Below, one piece after another: positions 6,842-13,448 of a stretch of 13,463 nucleotides of DNA. The stretch comes from Micrococcales bacterium. Its GTDB lineage: Bacteria > Actinomycetota > Actinomycetes > Actinomycetales > Cellulomonadaceae. How positions within the stretch are numbered: the stretch's first letter is position 1; each line of letters starts with the position of its first letter. Below the pieces are notes generated by a model. That model saw nothing but the letters and a program-made list of their open reading frames with translations. It had not been told where the DNA came from and ran no database searches. The position numbers were made by a program, and so were the translations under genes. The stretch lies in the NCBI GenBank assembly GCA_009783975.1, contig WRCL01000015.1:1-13463 (forward strand), read 5' to 3'.

Positions 6842-6921
6842 CGTCCCACCAACGACATACCAGTCCCACTTTGGGCAGCAGGTGCGCCCCCGACGGGTTC
6901 GGCTCATCGGTGCTCAGGCCG

Positions 6922-6927
6922 TACCCT
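6922..6927 (+). promoter_or_regulatory. -10 element TACCCT of a leaderless promoter for the prolyl oligopeptidase
   Basis: TACCCT lies eight bases before the GTG at 6936 and fits TANNNT. It supports the short start over the long upstream open frame that overlaps kinase C. Confidence 0.5.
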
Positions 6928-6935
6928 GCCGTGTT

Positions 6936-9137
6936 GTGAGCACCGTGGACTACCCACCAGCACCGCGCGAGGACACCGTCGACGACCTGCACGGGCGGCT
7001 GGTCGCCGACCCGTACCGCTGGCTGGAAGACGCCGACGCCCCCCAGACCCAGACGTGGTCCACAGCCCAGGACGAGCTGTGGTCGACCTGGCGTGACCAC
7101 GCCGCCACCCGCCTCGCCGGTGGGCCGTTCGCGACGGCGACGTTGACCGCACGGCTGCACGAGCTGCTCGCGGCCGGGTTCGTCTCACCACCGGTGCTGC
7201 GCGGGAACCGGCGGTTCTTCTCCCGGCGGTCCGGTGACCAGGAGCACCCTGTCGTCGTCGTCGTCGACGACGCCGGCGAACGCGTCCTCATCGACCCGGT
7301 CGCTGTGGGCGCACGCCTGGCCGCACAGACCGACGACCGCGAGGAGGACGACAGCACGCCCCCAGACACGACGGCCGACACCACGCTCGACTCGTGGCAG
7401 CCGTCCAAAGAAGGTGACCTCGTCGCCTACCAGGTGTCGACCGGAGGCACCGAGGAGTCGGTGCTGCGGGTGCTCGACGTGACAACCGGCGAGGACGTCG
7501 ACGGACCTGTGGACCGGGCCCGGTACTCACCGGTCGCCTGGTTGCCCGGCGGCGGGTCGTTCTACTACGTGCGGCGGCTGGACCCTGCCGGCCTGCCACC
7601 TGACGAGCACCAGTACCACCGCCGGGTCTGGTGGCACCAGCTGGGCACCGACCCTGCGCAGGACGTTGAGGTGTTCGGCGCGGGGCTGGACATGACGAAC
7701 TACTACGGGGTCCACGTCTCGTTGGACGGCCGCTGGCTCGTCGTCAGCGCCTCAGCCGGGACCGCCCCACGCACCGACGTGTGGATCGCCGACCTTGCCG
7801 CCTGCGGCCCCCAGGCCCCGGTGTTCGCTGAGGTCGTCGTGGGGGTCGACGCCGAGACCAGCGCCCACGTCGCACGTGACGGGCGCCTGTACCTGCACAC
7901 CGACCTCGACGCCCCACGTGGGCGCCTGGCCTGGGCCGACCCGGCCACCCCCCGTGACTGGCACACCTTGCTCGACGAAGACCCCGAAGCGGTGCTCACT
8001 GACACTGCCGTGCTCGACGCCCCCGGCGCCGACGGCCCCACGACGCTGGTCGCCTCGTGGGAACGCCACGCGGTCAGCGAGGTCACCGTGCACGACCTGG
8101 CCTCAGGGGCACGGACCGGCACTGTGGACCTGCCGGGCCTGGGGACCGTCGGCGGCCTGGTCACCCGTCCCGACGGCGGGCCGAACATGTGGTTCACCTA
8201 CACCGACCACACGACGGTGCCGACCGTCTACCGCTGGAGCCTGGACGGCGGTGCCAGCGCAGCGCCGACGGTGTGGGCGTCGCCACCAGGGGCTGTCGCC
8301 GAGCTCGCGGACATCACCGTCCAACGCCTGGTCACCACGAGCGCCGACGGGACGACTGTGCGTGCGTTCGTCGTCGCACCGGCCGCAGCTGTGGGGCCTG
8401 ACGGACGACCCACACGCACGTCCCCGACGATCGTGTACGGGTACGGAGGGTTCCAGATCAGCCTCAACCCGGGGTATTCGGCCACGACGCTCGCCTGGGT
8501 CGAAGCCGGCGGGGTGTACGTCGTGGCGAACCTGCGCGGCGGCGGCGAGGAAGGCGAGGCCTGGCACCGCGACGGGATGCGCCAGGCCAAGCAGAACGTG
8601 TTCGACGACCTGCACGCCATCGGTGACACCCTCGTCGCCGATGGCTGGACCACCCCCGCCCAGACCGCGGTGTGGGGCGGGTCGAACGGCGGCCTGCTCG
8701 TCGGGGCGACGATCACCCAGCGCCCATCAGCGTACGCTGCCGCTGTGTGCTCGGCGCCCCTGCTCGACATGGTCCGCTACCAGCGGTTCGGCCTGGGTGT
8801 GACGTGGACCGAGGAGTACGGCGACGCCAACGTGCCCTCCGAGCTGGACTGGCTGCTCGCCTACTCCCCGTACCACCGCGTCGAACCGGGCACGGCCTAC
8901 CCCGCGACGTTGTTCACCGTCTTCGAAGGCGACACCCGCGTCGACCCCTTGCACGTGCGCAAGACCGCTGCCGCGCTCCAGGCCGCGACGAGCGCGACGT
9001 TCGGCGACGCCCCTGTGCTCGTGCGCCGAGAGACAGGTGTGGGCCACGGCGCCCGCGCCTTGTCACGGTCTGTGGCGCTCATCGTCGACGAGCTCGCGTT
9101 CGTCGCCGACCGCACCGGGGCAGGAGGCCCGCGATGA
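6936..9137 (+). CDS. Prolyl oligopeptidase, serine peptidase family S9A
   Basis: 733 residues from GTG 6936. The frame is open to 6708, but homology starts at YPPAPREDTVDDLHG...DPYRWLED, the typical N-terminus of the family, and the longer version would run into kinase C. The N-terminal ~400 residues form the seven-bladed propeller that limits access to small peptides. The C-terminal alpha/beta-hydrolase domain begins near GYGGFQIS and has the catalytic triad Ser583 (GGSNGG), Asp666 (GDTRVDPLH, with Arg668 for substrate binding) and His704 (GVGHGA). Spacings resemble those of the mammalian enzyme. It cleaves peptides after proline. No signal peptide, so cytoplasmic. The stop overlaps the MscS start by ATGA, indicating one transcript and coupled translation. 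Length agrees with the family norm (about 700-730). Confidence 0.95.
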   Translation: MSTVDYPPAPREDTVDDLHGRLVADPYRWLEDADAPQTQTWSTAQDELWSTWRDHAATRLAGGPFATATLTARLHELLAAGFVSPPVLRGNRRFFSRRSGDQEHPVVVVVDDAGERVLIDPVAVGARLAAQTDDREEDDSTPPDTTADTTLDSWQPSKEGDLVAYQVSTGGTEESVLRVLDVTTGEDVDGPVDRARYSPVAWLPGGGSFYYVRRLDPAGLPPDEHQYHRRVWWHQLGTDPAQDVEVFGAGLDMTNYYGVHVSLDGRWLVVSASAGTAPRTDVWIADLAACGPQAPVFAEVVVGVDAETSAHVARDGRLYLHTDLDAPRGRLAWADPATPRDWHTLLDEDPEAVLTDTAVLDAPGADGPTTLVASWERHAVSEVTVHDLASGARTGTVDLPGLGTVGGLVTRPDGGPNMWFTYTDHTTVPTVYRWSLDGGASAAPTVWASPPGAVAELADITVQRLVTTSADGTTVRAFVVAPAAAVGPDGRPTRTSPTIVYGYGGFQISLNPGYSATTLAWVEAGGVYVVANLRGGGEEGEAWHRDGMRQAKQNVFDDLHAIGDTLVADGWTTPAQTAVWGGSNGGLLVGATITQRPSAYAAAVCSAPLLDMVRYQRFGLGVTWTEEYGDANVPSELDWLLAYSPYHRVEPGTAYPATLFTVFEGDTRVDPLHVRKTAAALQAATSATFGDAPVLVRRETGVGHGARALSRSVALIVDELAFVADRTGAGGPR

Positions 9138-10078
9138 CGATCGACCCAACCCCCAGCCCCAAGGCGGTGCTCGACGGGTTGGCCAGCGACCCGCAGACCC
9201 GGTGGGGGTGGTTCGTCGGCCTGCCGTTGCGGATCTGCCTGTACGTCATGGTCGGGCTCGTCGTGCTCGTCGTGCTGCGCCGGCTCATCGCCTGGGCGAC
9301 CGGGCGCCTGGCCCGCGACCCAGAGTCCGCCGAGCTGCTCGCGACACTGACCCGGCCCAGCCCGCAGCTGGTTGCCCGGCGCGCCCAGCGGGCCAAGACT
9401 GTCGGGTCGGTGCTGCGGTCGGTGGCCTCGCTGCTCGTGGGGACCCTGGTGGTGCTGCTCGTCCTGGACTCGCTGGGGGTGAGCCTGGCACCGTTCATCG
9501 CTTCGGCGGGCATCGTCGGTGTCGCCCTGGGTTTTGGTGCGCAAGCGCTGGTCAAGGACTTCTTGTCGGGGTTGTTCATGCTCGCTGAGGACCAGTACGG
9601 CGTCGGCGACATCATCGACGTCGGTGTCGCCTCGGGCACGGTCGAGGCCGTGGGTTTGCGGGTGACCCAGATCCGCGACACGAACGGCACGTTGTGGTTC
9701 GTCCCGAACGGGTCGGTCGCACGTGTGGCGAACAAGACCCAGCAGTGGGCCACAGCGGTGCTCGACGTCGACGTCGACTACTTCGCCGACGTCGACCAGG
9801 CGCGCGACCTGCTCGCAGCCGCCGCGCAGACCGTCGTCACCGACCCCGACATCGTCGACGACGTCCGCGACGAACCACAGGTCACCGGGATCGAGAACCT
9901 CACAGCCCTGGCCGTGACCTTACGTGTGCAGGTGCGCACCTCTCCGGCACGGCAGTGGGAGGTGGCCCGTCGTCTGCGTGTCGCGGTCCGCGACGCGCTG
10001 GCTGACGCTGGTGTGCCCCTGGCTGGGCAGCGTGACCTGTGGGACCTGGCCCACCGCGACGACGCGCCGGCGCCGTGA
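9134..10078 (+). CDS. MscS-family mechanosensitive ion channel
   Basis: 314 residues. ATG 9134 is chosen because a strong AGGAGG lies at 9122-9127 and the ATGA overlap with the peptidase stop is classic; the frame is open further upstream only as a shadow of the peptidase. Hydrophobic segments lie at ~27-50 and ~92-110, followed by the Gly/Ala-rich pore helix APFIASAGIVGVALGFGAQ and the family signature LVKDFLSGLFMLAEDQYGVGD. The beta domain (GTVEAVGLRVTQIRD, FVPNG) comes next, then a cytoplasmic C-terminal alpha/beta domain. It opens under membrane tension to release solutes during hypo-osmotic shock. It is about the size of E. coli MscS (286 residues) with three membrane helices. Coupling to a peptidase has no obvious functional meaning. 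Confidence 0.95.
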   Translation: MTIDPTPSPKAVLDGLASDPQTRWGWFVGLPLRICLYVMVGLVVLVVLRRLIAWATGRLARDPESAELLATLTRPSPQLVARRAQRAKTVGSVLRSVASLLVGTLVVLLVLDSLGVSLAPFIASAGIVGVALGFGAQALVKDFLSGLFMLAEDQYGVGDIIDVGVASGTVEAVGLRVTQIRDTNGTLWFVPNGSVARVANKTQQWATAVLDVDVDYFADVDQARDLLAAAAQTVVTDPDIVDDVRDEPQVTGIENLTALAVTLRVQVRTSPARQWEVARRLRVAVRDALADAGVPLAGQRDLWDLAHRDDAPAP

Positions 10079-10086
10079 GCGCGCTG

Positions 10087-10554
10087 TCAGTCCACGGGCC
10101 GCTGGGGCCAGTCGATCACCGGGTCACCGACCTCGACCTCAACACCTGGGGCGACGGTGGGGCGGACCTGGTCGTGCTCAGCCTGCAACGCGATGACCGG
10201 GCACAACGTCGACAGCCCTGCGGCGGCGACATCGATCGGTGACCAGCTGAGCATCCGGTCCCCGGCAGTCACCCGCGCCCCGGCTGAGACGAACACCGAG
10301 AACCCCAGCCCAGCCAACGACTCGGTGTTCACACCCACGTGCACGAGCACCGCGGTGCGCGGGGCTGCGGCGACGACGAACGAGTGGGGGTGCACAGCCG
10401 CGACGATCCCGTCGCACGGGGCCCGGACGGTGATCCGGGCCAGGTGCCGCGGTTCGACGGCGACGCCTGGGCCGACGACGCACTGGCTGAACACCGGGTC
10501 AGGCACGTCGGCCAAGGCCCGCAACGTGCCTGGGACAGGACTGACGATACGCAC
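10087..10554 (-). CDS. PTS glucose-type EIIA component (Crr-like)
   Basis: 155 residues from GTG 10554. A stop lies seven codons upstream in the same frame (TGA), so this is the only usable start. The start MRIVSPVPGTLRALADVPDPVF matches the family opening (SPxxGxxxxLxxVPDPVF). The phosphotransfer site is present: His57 (HPHSF) and His72 (VHVGVNT), 15 residues apart as in E. coli EIIA-Glc (His75 and His90). The protein passes phosphate from HPr to an EIIBC permease and may act as a carbon-state regulator. It stands alone here, with no EI, HPr or permease gene in the window. There is little ribosome site before GTG. A leaderless 12-codon mini-ORF ends four bases upstream, so translation may be coupled, or the N-terminus may be frameshifted. 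Its 3' end is only 8 bases from the convergent MscS gene. Confidence 0.9.
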   Translation of the reverse strand: MRIVSPVPGTLRALADVPDPVFSQCVVGPGVAVEPRHLARITVRAPCDGIVAAVHPHSFVVAAAPRTAVLVHVGVNTESLAGLGFSVFVSAGARVTAGDRMLSWSPIDVAAAGLSTLCPVIALQAEHDQVRPTVAPGVEVEVGDPVIDWPQRPVD

Positions 10555-10558
10555 AGCC

Positions 10559-10597
10559 TCACCGCCCCGGGGTCAGGCCGTGCGGCGCGCTGGTCAT
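10559..10597 (-). CDS. Possible 12-codon leaderless leader peptide upstream of EIIA
   Basis: ATG at 10597 lies six bases after a TAGGCT -10, the same geometry as other leaderless starts here. It encodes MTSAPHGLTPGR and stops at TGA 10561-10559, four bases before the EIIA GTG. Either it is a true leader ORF coupled to EIIA, or it is the real EIIA N-terminus thrown out of frame by an indel in the CCCCGGGG run: removing one G joins the two frames. Confidence 0.4.
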   Translation of the reverse strand: MTSAPHGLTPGR

Positions 10598-10832
10598 CTT
10601 CCCAGCCTAAGGTGTGGGACCTGCCCCTGCTTGGCTGGCGCCTGCCGGCACGTGACCGGTGACGGCCGCACAGCTGTCGTCGGCTGAATCTGTCCGGCCC
10701 GGTGGATGAAAATCTGGCCCCGGGTGCCTCAACAGCGCGCACGGACGCGGGCCGGACCCCTCACACCAGGCGCCGTGCGCCCTTCGATGGGACGATCGCA
10801 ATGTGACGATCGTCAGGACACGGGAGGGTTGA
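10598..10832. other. Divergent intergenic region, EIIA to membrane-protein gene
   Basis: 235 bases with no supported gene. It contains the EIIA -10 at one end. Near the other end are a direct repeat of GACGATCG (10791-10798 and 10805-10812), the second copy being part of the perfect palindrome GACGATCGTC (10805-10814), and the ribosome site GGGAGGG (10822-10828). The paired sites 14 bases apart, 20-40 bases before a start codon, look like an operator, but no regulator is known. Confidence 0.4.
10604..10609 (-). promoter_or_regulatory. -10 element TAGGCT upstream of the EIIA leader ORF
   Basis: Minus-strand TAGGCT followed by GGGAAG and ATG (10597). It fits the TANNNT-N6-start pattern. No clear -35. 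Confidence 0.55.
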
Positions 10833-11696
10833 GTGGGTCGGCACTCTTCGTCGGCGCCTTCGGACGCCTACCCCACACGGCCCGAACGCCAGCACGACCG
10901 CGGGGACGACCCCGCGGTCGTCGAGGTGCCCGACGACCAGGGCGTGGGGGAACCAGCCGAGCTCGTCGGGCTGTCGACCACCAGCCCCGACGCCGCGCCG
11001 GTGGGCTGGACCCAGGCACTGGCCAGACCCGCTGACGAGGTCGTCTGGCCCGTCGACGCCCCAGCTGGTGTGCCAGCGGGCTGGCCTGAGACTGTCGCGG
11101 CGAGCGATATCAGCTGGCCGCAGGTCCCGGCGACGCTGGGCGAAGCCCTGGGCTGGCCCGAGCACCTGTCTGACCAACCGTTCGACCAGCCGTTCGACCC
11201 GCCTCTCGACCAACCGTTCGACCAGCCGTTCAACCAGGCGACGCGGTTGTCCCCCGCCAGTCCGGACGAACCTGCGACCGCCGCCACAGCGTCGAACGAC
11301 AGGTACGCGGCGCTGGCCGACGAGCTCGTCTCACCCACGGTCCCGACCGGACGTGTCGCACGCAGCACAGTCGAACAAGCCGAAGAAGAGCACCTGGGCT
11401 GGTTGCGGAACCTGCCTGACAGCCGCGAGGACGAACCCGAGCATCCCCCAGCCCACCAGACACAACCGCTGCCTGCGTACGAACCGCCGCGCCGGCAGTG
11501 GATCGAACGGATCCTTGTCGGTGTGCTCGCGGCGATGGTGACGTTCGCCGCGACCCGGTGGGCCGACGCGTCGTGGACGACCGCCGCGTGGATCGGCGCG
11601 ACCGTCCTGCTCGTCGTGCCGACCGTGGCATGGGTCGCGACGCTCGGGCACCGGCAACCACGACGCACAGATCCGACCACTAGGGTGGGTACGTGA
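10833..11696 (+). CDS. Unrecognised membrane protein with Trp-Pro and DQPF repeats, upstream of orn
   Basis: 287 residues; GTG 10833 is preceded by GGGAGGG at a good distance. I do not recognise a family. Residues 1-~215 are acidic, Pro/Ala-rich and probably disordered. Within them Trp recurs about every 11-13 residues (VGWTQ, VVWPV, AGWPE, ISWPQ, LGWPE). A tetrapeptide DQPF-type repeat follows (residues ~114-133), and later EQAEEEHLGWLRNLP. Two hydrophobic helices at ~226-245 and ~249-271, separated by a short RWADASW turn, form a hairpin anchor; the long N-terminal part is probably cytoplasmic. The stop overlaps the orn start (GTGA 11693-11696). The repeats might bind a partner protein; that is inference. 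Confidence 0.72.
   Translation: MGRHSSSAPSDAYPTRPERQHDRGDDPAVVEVPDDQGVGEPAELVGLSTTSPDAAPVGWTQALARPADEVVWPVDAPAGVPAGWPETVAASDISWPQVPATLGEALGWPEHLSDQPFDQPFDPPLDQPFDQPFNQATRLSPASPDEPATAATASNDRYAALADELVSPTVPTGRVARSTVEQAEEEHLGWLRNLPDSREDEPEHPPAHQTQPLPAYEPPRRQWIERILVGVLAAMVTFAATRWADASWTTAAWIGATVLLVVPTVAWVATLGHRQPRRTDPTTRVGT
11172..11231 (+). repeat. 12-bp tandem repeat (DQPF units)
   Basis: Five 12-base units encode DQPF, DQPF, DPPL, DQPF, DQPF, followed by a decayed NQA. The 24 bases at 11172-11195 recur exactly at 11208-11231, showing recent duplication. Confidence 0.9.
11681..11686 (+). promoter_or_regulatory. -10 element TAGGGT of an internal leaderless promoter for orn
   Basis: TAGGGT is followed by GGGTAC and the GTG start at 11693. 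It lies in the last codons of the upstream gene, so orn may be made both from its own leaderless transcript and by read-through. Confidence 0.55.
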
Positions 11697-12334
11697 CCCA
11701 GACCGCTGACCCGAACGGCCACCCCAGCGCGGACCGGATCGTGTGGGTCGACTGCGAGATGACCGGCCTCGACCTTGGCGCTGACGCCCTCATCGAGATC
11801 GCCGTCGTGGTGACCGACTCCGAGCTTGCCCCCCTCGACGAGGGGGTCGACCTGCTCATCACCCCACCGCAGTCCGCCCTGGACCAGATGGGCGACTTCG
11901 TCCGCACGATGCACACGACCTCTGGCCTGCTCGACCAGCTCGCGCAGGGCACAACCCTCGACGACGCCCGCGCCCAGGTCATGACGTACGTGCGCCGCTG
12001 GGTCCCCGAACCGGGCAAAGCCCCCCTGGCCGGCAACTCGGTCGGCACCGACAAGACGTTCCTCGAACGCGACATCCCCGAGCTCGTCGAGCACCTGCAC
12101 TACCGCGTCATCGACGTCTCCTCGATCAAAGAGCTCGCCCGCCGCTGGTACCCCAGGGTGTACTTCGCCGCCCCACCCAAGACCGGCGGCCACCGGGCGC
12201 TGGCCGACATCCTCGAGTCCATCGACGAGCTGCGCTACTACCGCGCGACCTTGTTCCCCCCCGCGCCCGGCCCCGACTCAGCCGACGCCCGCCGCATCGC
12301 CGCAGAGATCACCGCCACCTCCGTCGCCCACTGA
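11693..12334 (+). CDS. orn: Oligoribonuclease, DEDDh 3'-5' exoribonuclease
   Basis: 213 residues. It shows the DEDDh active site: Asp20 and Glu22 in WVDCEMTGLD, Asp120 in GNSVGTDKTFL, and His167 with Asp172 in KTGGHRALADI. The middle contains the family block VIDVSSIKELARRWYP. It degrades 2-5 nucleotide RNAs (including pGpG in c-di-GMP turnover) to mononucleotides in the cytoplasm and is usually essential in actinobacteria or strongly affects growth. The GTG start overlaps the upstream stop and has a TAGGGT -10 six bases before it. The 10-residue N-terminal and ~20-residue C-terminal extensions are slightly longer than in the E. coli enzyme (181 residues). Confidence 0.97.
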   Translation: MTQTADPNGHPSADRIVWVDCEMTGLDLGADALIEIAVVVTDSELAPLDEGVDLLITPPQSALDQMGDFVRTMHTTSGLLDQLAQGTTLDDARAQVMTYVRRWVPEPGKAPLAGNSVGTDKTFLERDIPELVEHLHYRVIDVSSIKELARRWYPRVYFAAPPKTGGHRALADILESIDELRYYRATLFPPAPGPDSADARRIAAEITATSVAH

Positions 12335-12418
12335 GGACAATGGGGACGGTTCCTATGTCTTGCCTGGTCAGCGCCTTGTTTGAACGTCCCAAGGACAATG
12401 GGGGCCGTTCGGTGTCTT
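12335..12418 (+). repeat. REP-like element after orn: two GGACAATGGGG copies with an inverted arm
   Basis: GGACAATG plus G-run and [A/C]CGGTTC-like sequence occurs at 12335-12354 and in altered form at 12393-12410. Between them GAACGTCCC (12382-12390) is an inverted match, with one base missing, to GGGACGGTTC (12343-12352), so an imperfect hairpin can form. Copy 1 shares 13 exact bases with the motif at 450-462. This resembles the palindromic REP/BIME units moved by REP-associated transposases in other bacteria; no transposase is in the window. It may also help end orn transcription. Confidence 0.5.
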
Positions 12419-12480
12419 CGGCGCCGCCGGCTCGGCCTCGCCCCACTGCACCGAACACCCAGGTGCGTCCATCCCCCGCT

Positions 12481-12510
12481 GCCCAGGCGCGTGCGACGAC
12501 GCGCCTGGGC
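12481..12510 (-). terminator. Perfect 12-bp hairpin directly after the amidase stop
   Basis: GCCCAGGCGCGT (12481-12492) pairs exactly with ACGCGCCTGGGC (12499-12510) around a six-base loop. It begins at the base after the amidase stop TAG (12513-12511). No T-run follows on either strand, as is common for actinobacterial hairpin terminators. It could serve orn from the other side as well. Confidence 0.7.
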
Positions 12511-13290
12511 CTACGTGTGGGTGCGGTGGTCCTGGTAGGCGGCGAGGTACGTGGCGAAGGCCCGGGAGGTGTCGGAGTTGCCTGTCCGCCACGCCTTGTG
12601 GTCGATGATGGTCGACTCGAACCCGTAGTACGCATCGATGTAGGCGATGACACGGTCGAGGGCGTCGAGCTGCGCCTGCGGGTAGGCAGCGTGCTGGCCC
12701 TTGTGGATGAGCTCGATCCCCACCGAGTACGAGTTCATCCCGTAGTCCGACGCCCAGGCGCCGACGGGCCGGGTGCCGCGCCGGTCGTCACGGCCGTCCT
12801 CAGGCACCCCGTAGGCCGCGTCGTGCCCAGTGTCACCAAACCCGGCGTGGTGCGCGATGACGTCCAACGGCACGACGAGCAACACGGTCCCGTCGGTGCC
12901 GATGACGAAGTGCGCGGCGATGAGCTGCCCTTCGTTCGCCCACCACGCGACGACCGACGCGGGGGTACCGCCTCCTTCGGTGTCGTGCAGGACGATGTAC
13001 TTCTGGTACTCCGCAGGTTTCGGCCCGTGCTGGAACTGCGGGCGCAGGTCCTGCTGCATCGCCAACCCCAGCGCTGTTGACGACGCGCTCGGGGTTGGGG
13101 TCGGGGTCGGGTCAGACACCGGCGGGGCTGTGGTCGGCGCAGCCGGCACTGGCGCCGACGGCGACGCCGCCCCCGTCGGGTTGTGCGTGCACGCACCAGC
13201 AACAGCCACCAGCAGCCCGACCAGCGCCACGTGGCACCAGCGACGGCAGTGCCGCCGGCAACCGGGGCGCCACGACGGGCCCATCGTCAT
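12511..13290 (-). CDS. N-acetylmuramoyl-L-alanine amidase (Amidase_2/PGRP domain), lipoprotein
   Basis: 259 residues from ATG 13290, chosen because a TAGCAT -10 lies six bases upstream; GTG 13296 is a two-codon longer alternative. The signal has a basic start, a hydrophobic stretch (HVALVGLLVAVAGAC) and a lipobox with Cys34, so it should be exported and lipid-anchored. A Pro/Thr/Ser-rich linker (~35-72) leads to the Amidase_2 domain. Likely zinc ligands are His102 (IVLHDTEG), His231 (IIDHKAW) and Asp240 (NSDTSRAF), with Glu193 in the conserved SVGIELIHKG strand; AAHFVIGTDGTVLLVVPLDVIAHHAG is the typical core. It cuts the bond between MurNAc and L-Ala of peptidoglycan in cell-wall turnover. 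The signal's first part has an odd CRRHCRRWCH stretch (Cys11, 15 and 19). A start at the GTG for Val21 would avoid this but would lose all the basic residues. Confidence 0.9.
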   Translation of the reverse strand: MTMGPSWRPGCRRHCRRWCHVALVGLLVAVAGACTHNPTGAASPSAPVPAAPTTAPPVSDPTPTPTPSASSTALGLAMQQDLRPQFQHGPKPAEYQKYIVLHDTEGGGTPASVVAWWANEGQLIAAHFVIGTDGTVLLVVPLDVIAHHAGFGDTGHDAAYGVPEDGRDDRRGTRPVGAWASDYGMNSYSVGIELIHKGQHAAYPQAQLDALDRVIAYIDAYYGFESTIIDHKAWRTGNSDTSRAFATYLAAYQDHRTHT

Positions 13291-13296
13291 ACCCAC

Positions 13297-13302
13297 ATGC
13301 TA
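13297..13302 (-). promoter_or_regulatory. -10 element TAGCAT of a leaderless promoter for the amidase
   Basis: On the minus strand TAGCAT is followed by GTGGGT and ATG 13290. Pattern TANNNT-N6-ATG. Confidence 0.55.
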
Positions 13303-13436
13303 CGCACCGGCGTCACCAACGTCCGGGATTCGCGACAGCCCAAGCCCGACGCTGGTCCAGACGGTGCCGAGGCGGGTGGTCCGCGTGTTGGCCTGACGCG
13401 CCGAAACACACCCGTGAGCCCTCGGGCCAGTTCCGA

Positions 13437-13442
13437 TAGGCT
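13437..13442 (+). promoter_or_regulatory. -10 element TAGGCT for the gene starting at 13449
   Basis: TAGGCT followed by CGGTCC and GTG 13449, the same TANNNT-N6-start geometry as elsewhere. The hexamer is identical to that of the EIIA leader ORF. Confidence 0.55.
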
Positions 13443-13448
13443 CGGTCC

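Noticed and set aside
6708..6935. N-terminal extension of the prolyl oligopeptidase to 6708.
   Set aside because: It would overlap the start of kinase C, has no family homology, and a leaderless -10 plus the family N-terminus point to GTG 6936.
8672..9133. Upstream extension of the MscS frame within the peptidase gene.
   Set aside because: Arg/Pro-rich shadow sequence; AGGAGG and the ATGA overlap fix the start at 9134.
10868..12193. 441-codon minus-strand open frame opposite the 10833 gene and orn.
   Set aside because: It mirrors codon bias of the real genes; orn on the plus strand is certain and the frame has no recognisable domain.
12335..12480. tRNA gene downstream of orn, as sometimes found in actinobacteria.
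   Set aside because: No cloverleaf or T-loop consensus could be found in this stretch; it holds the REP-like repeat instead.
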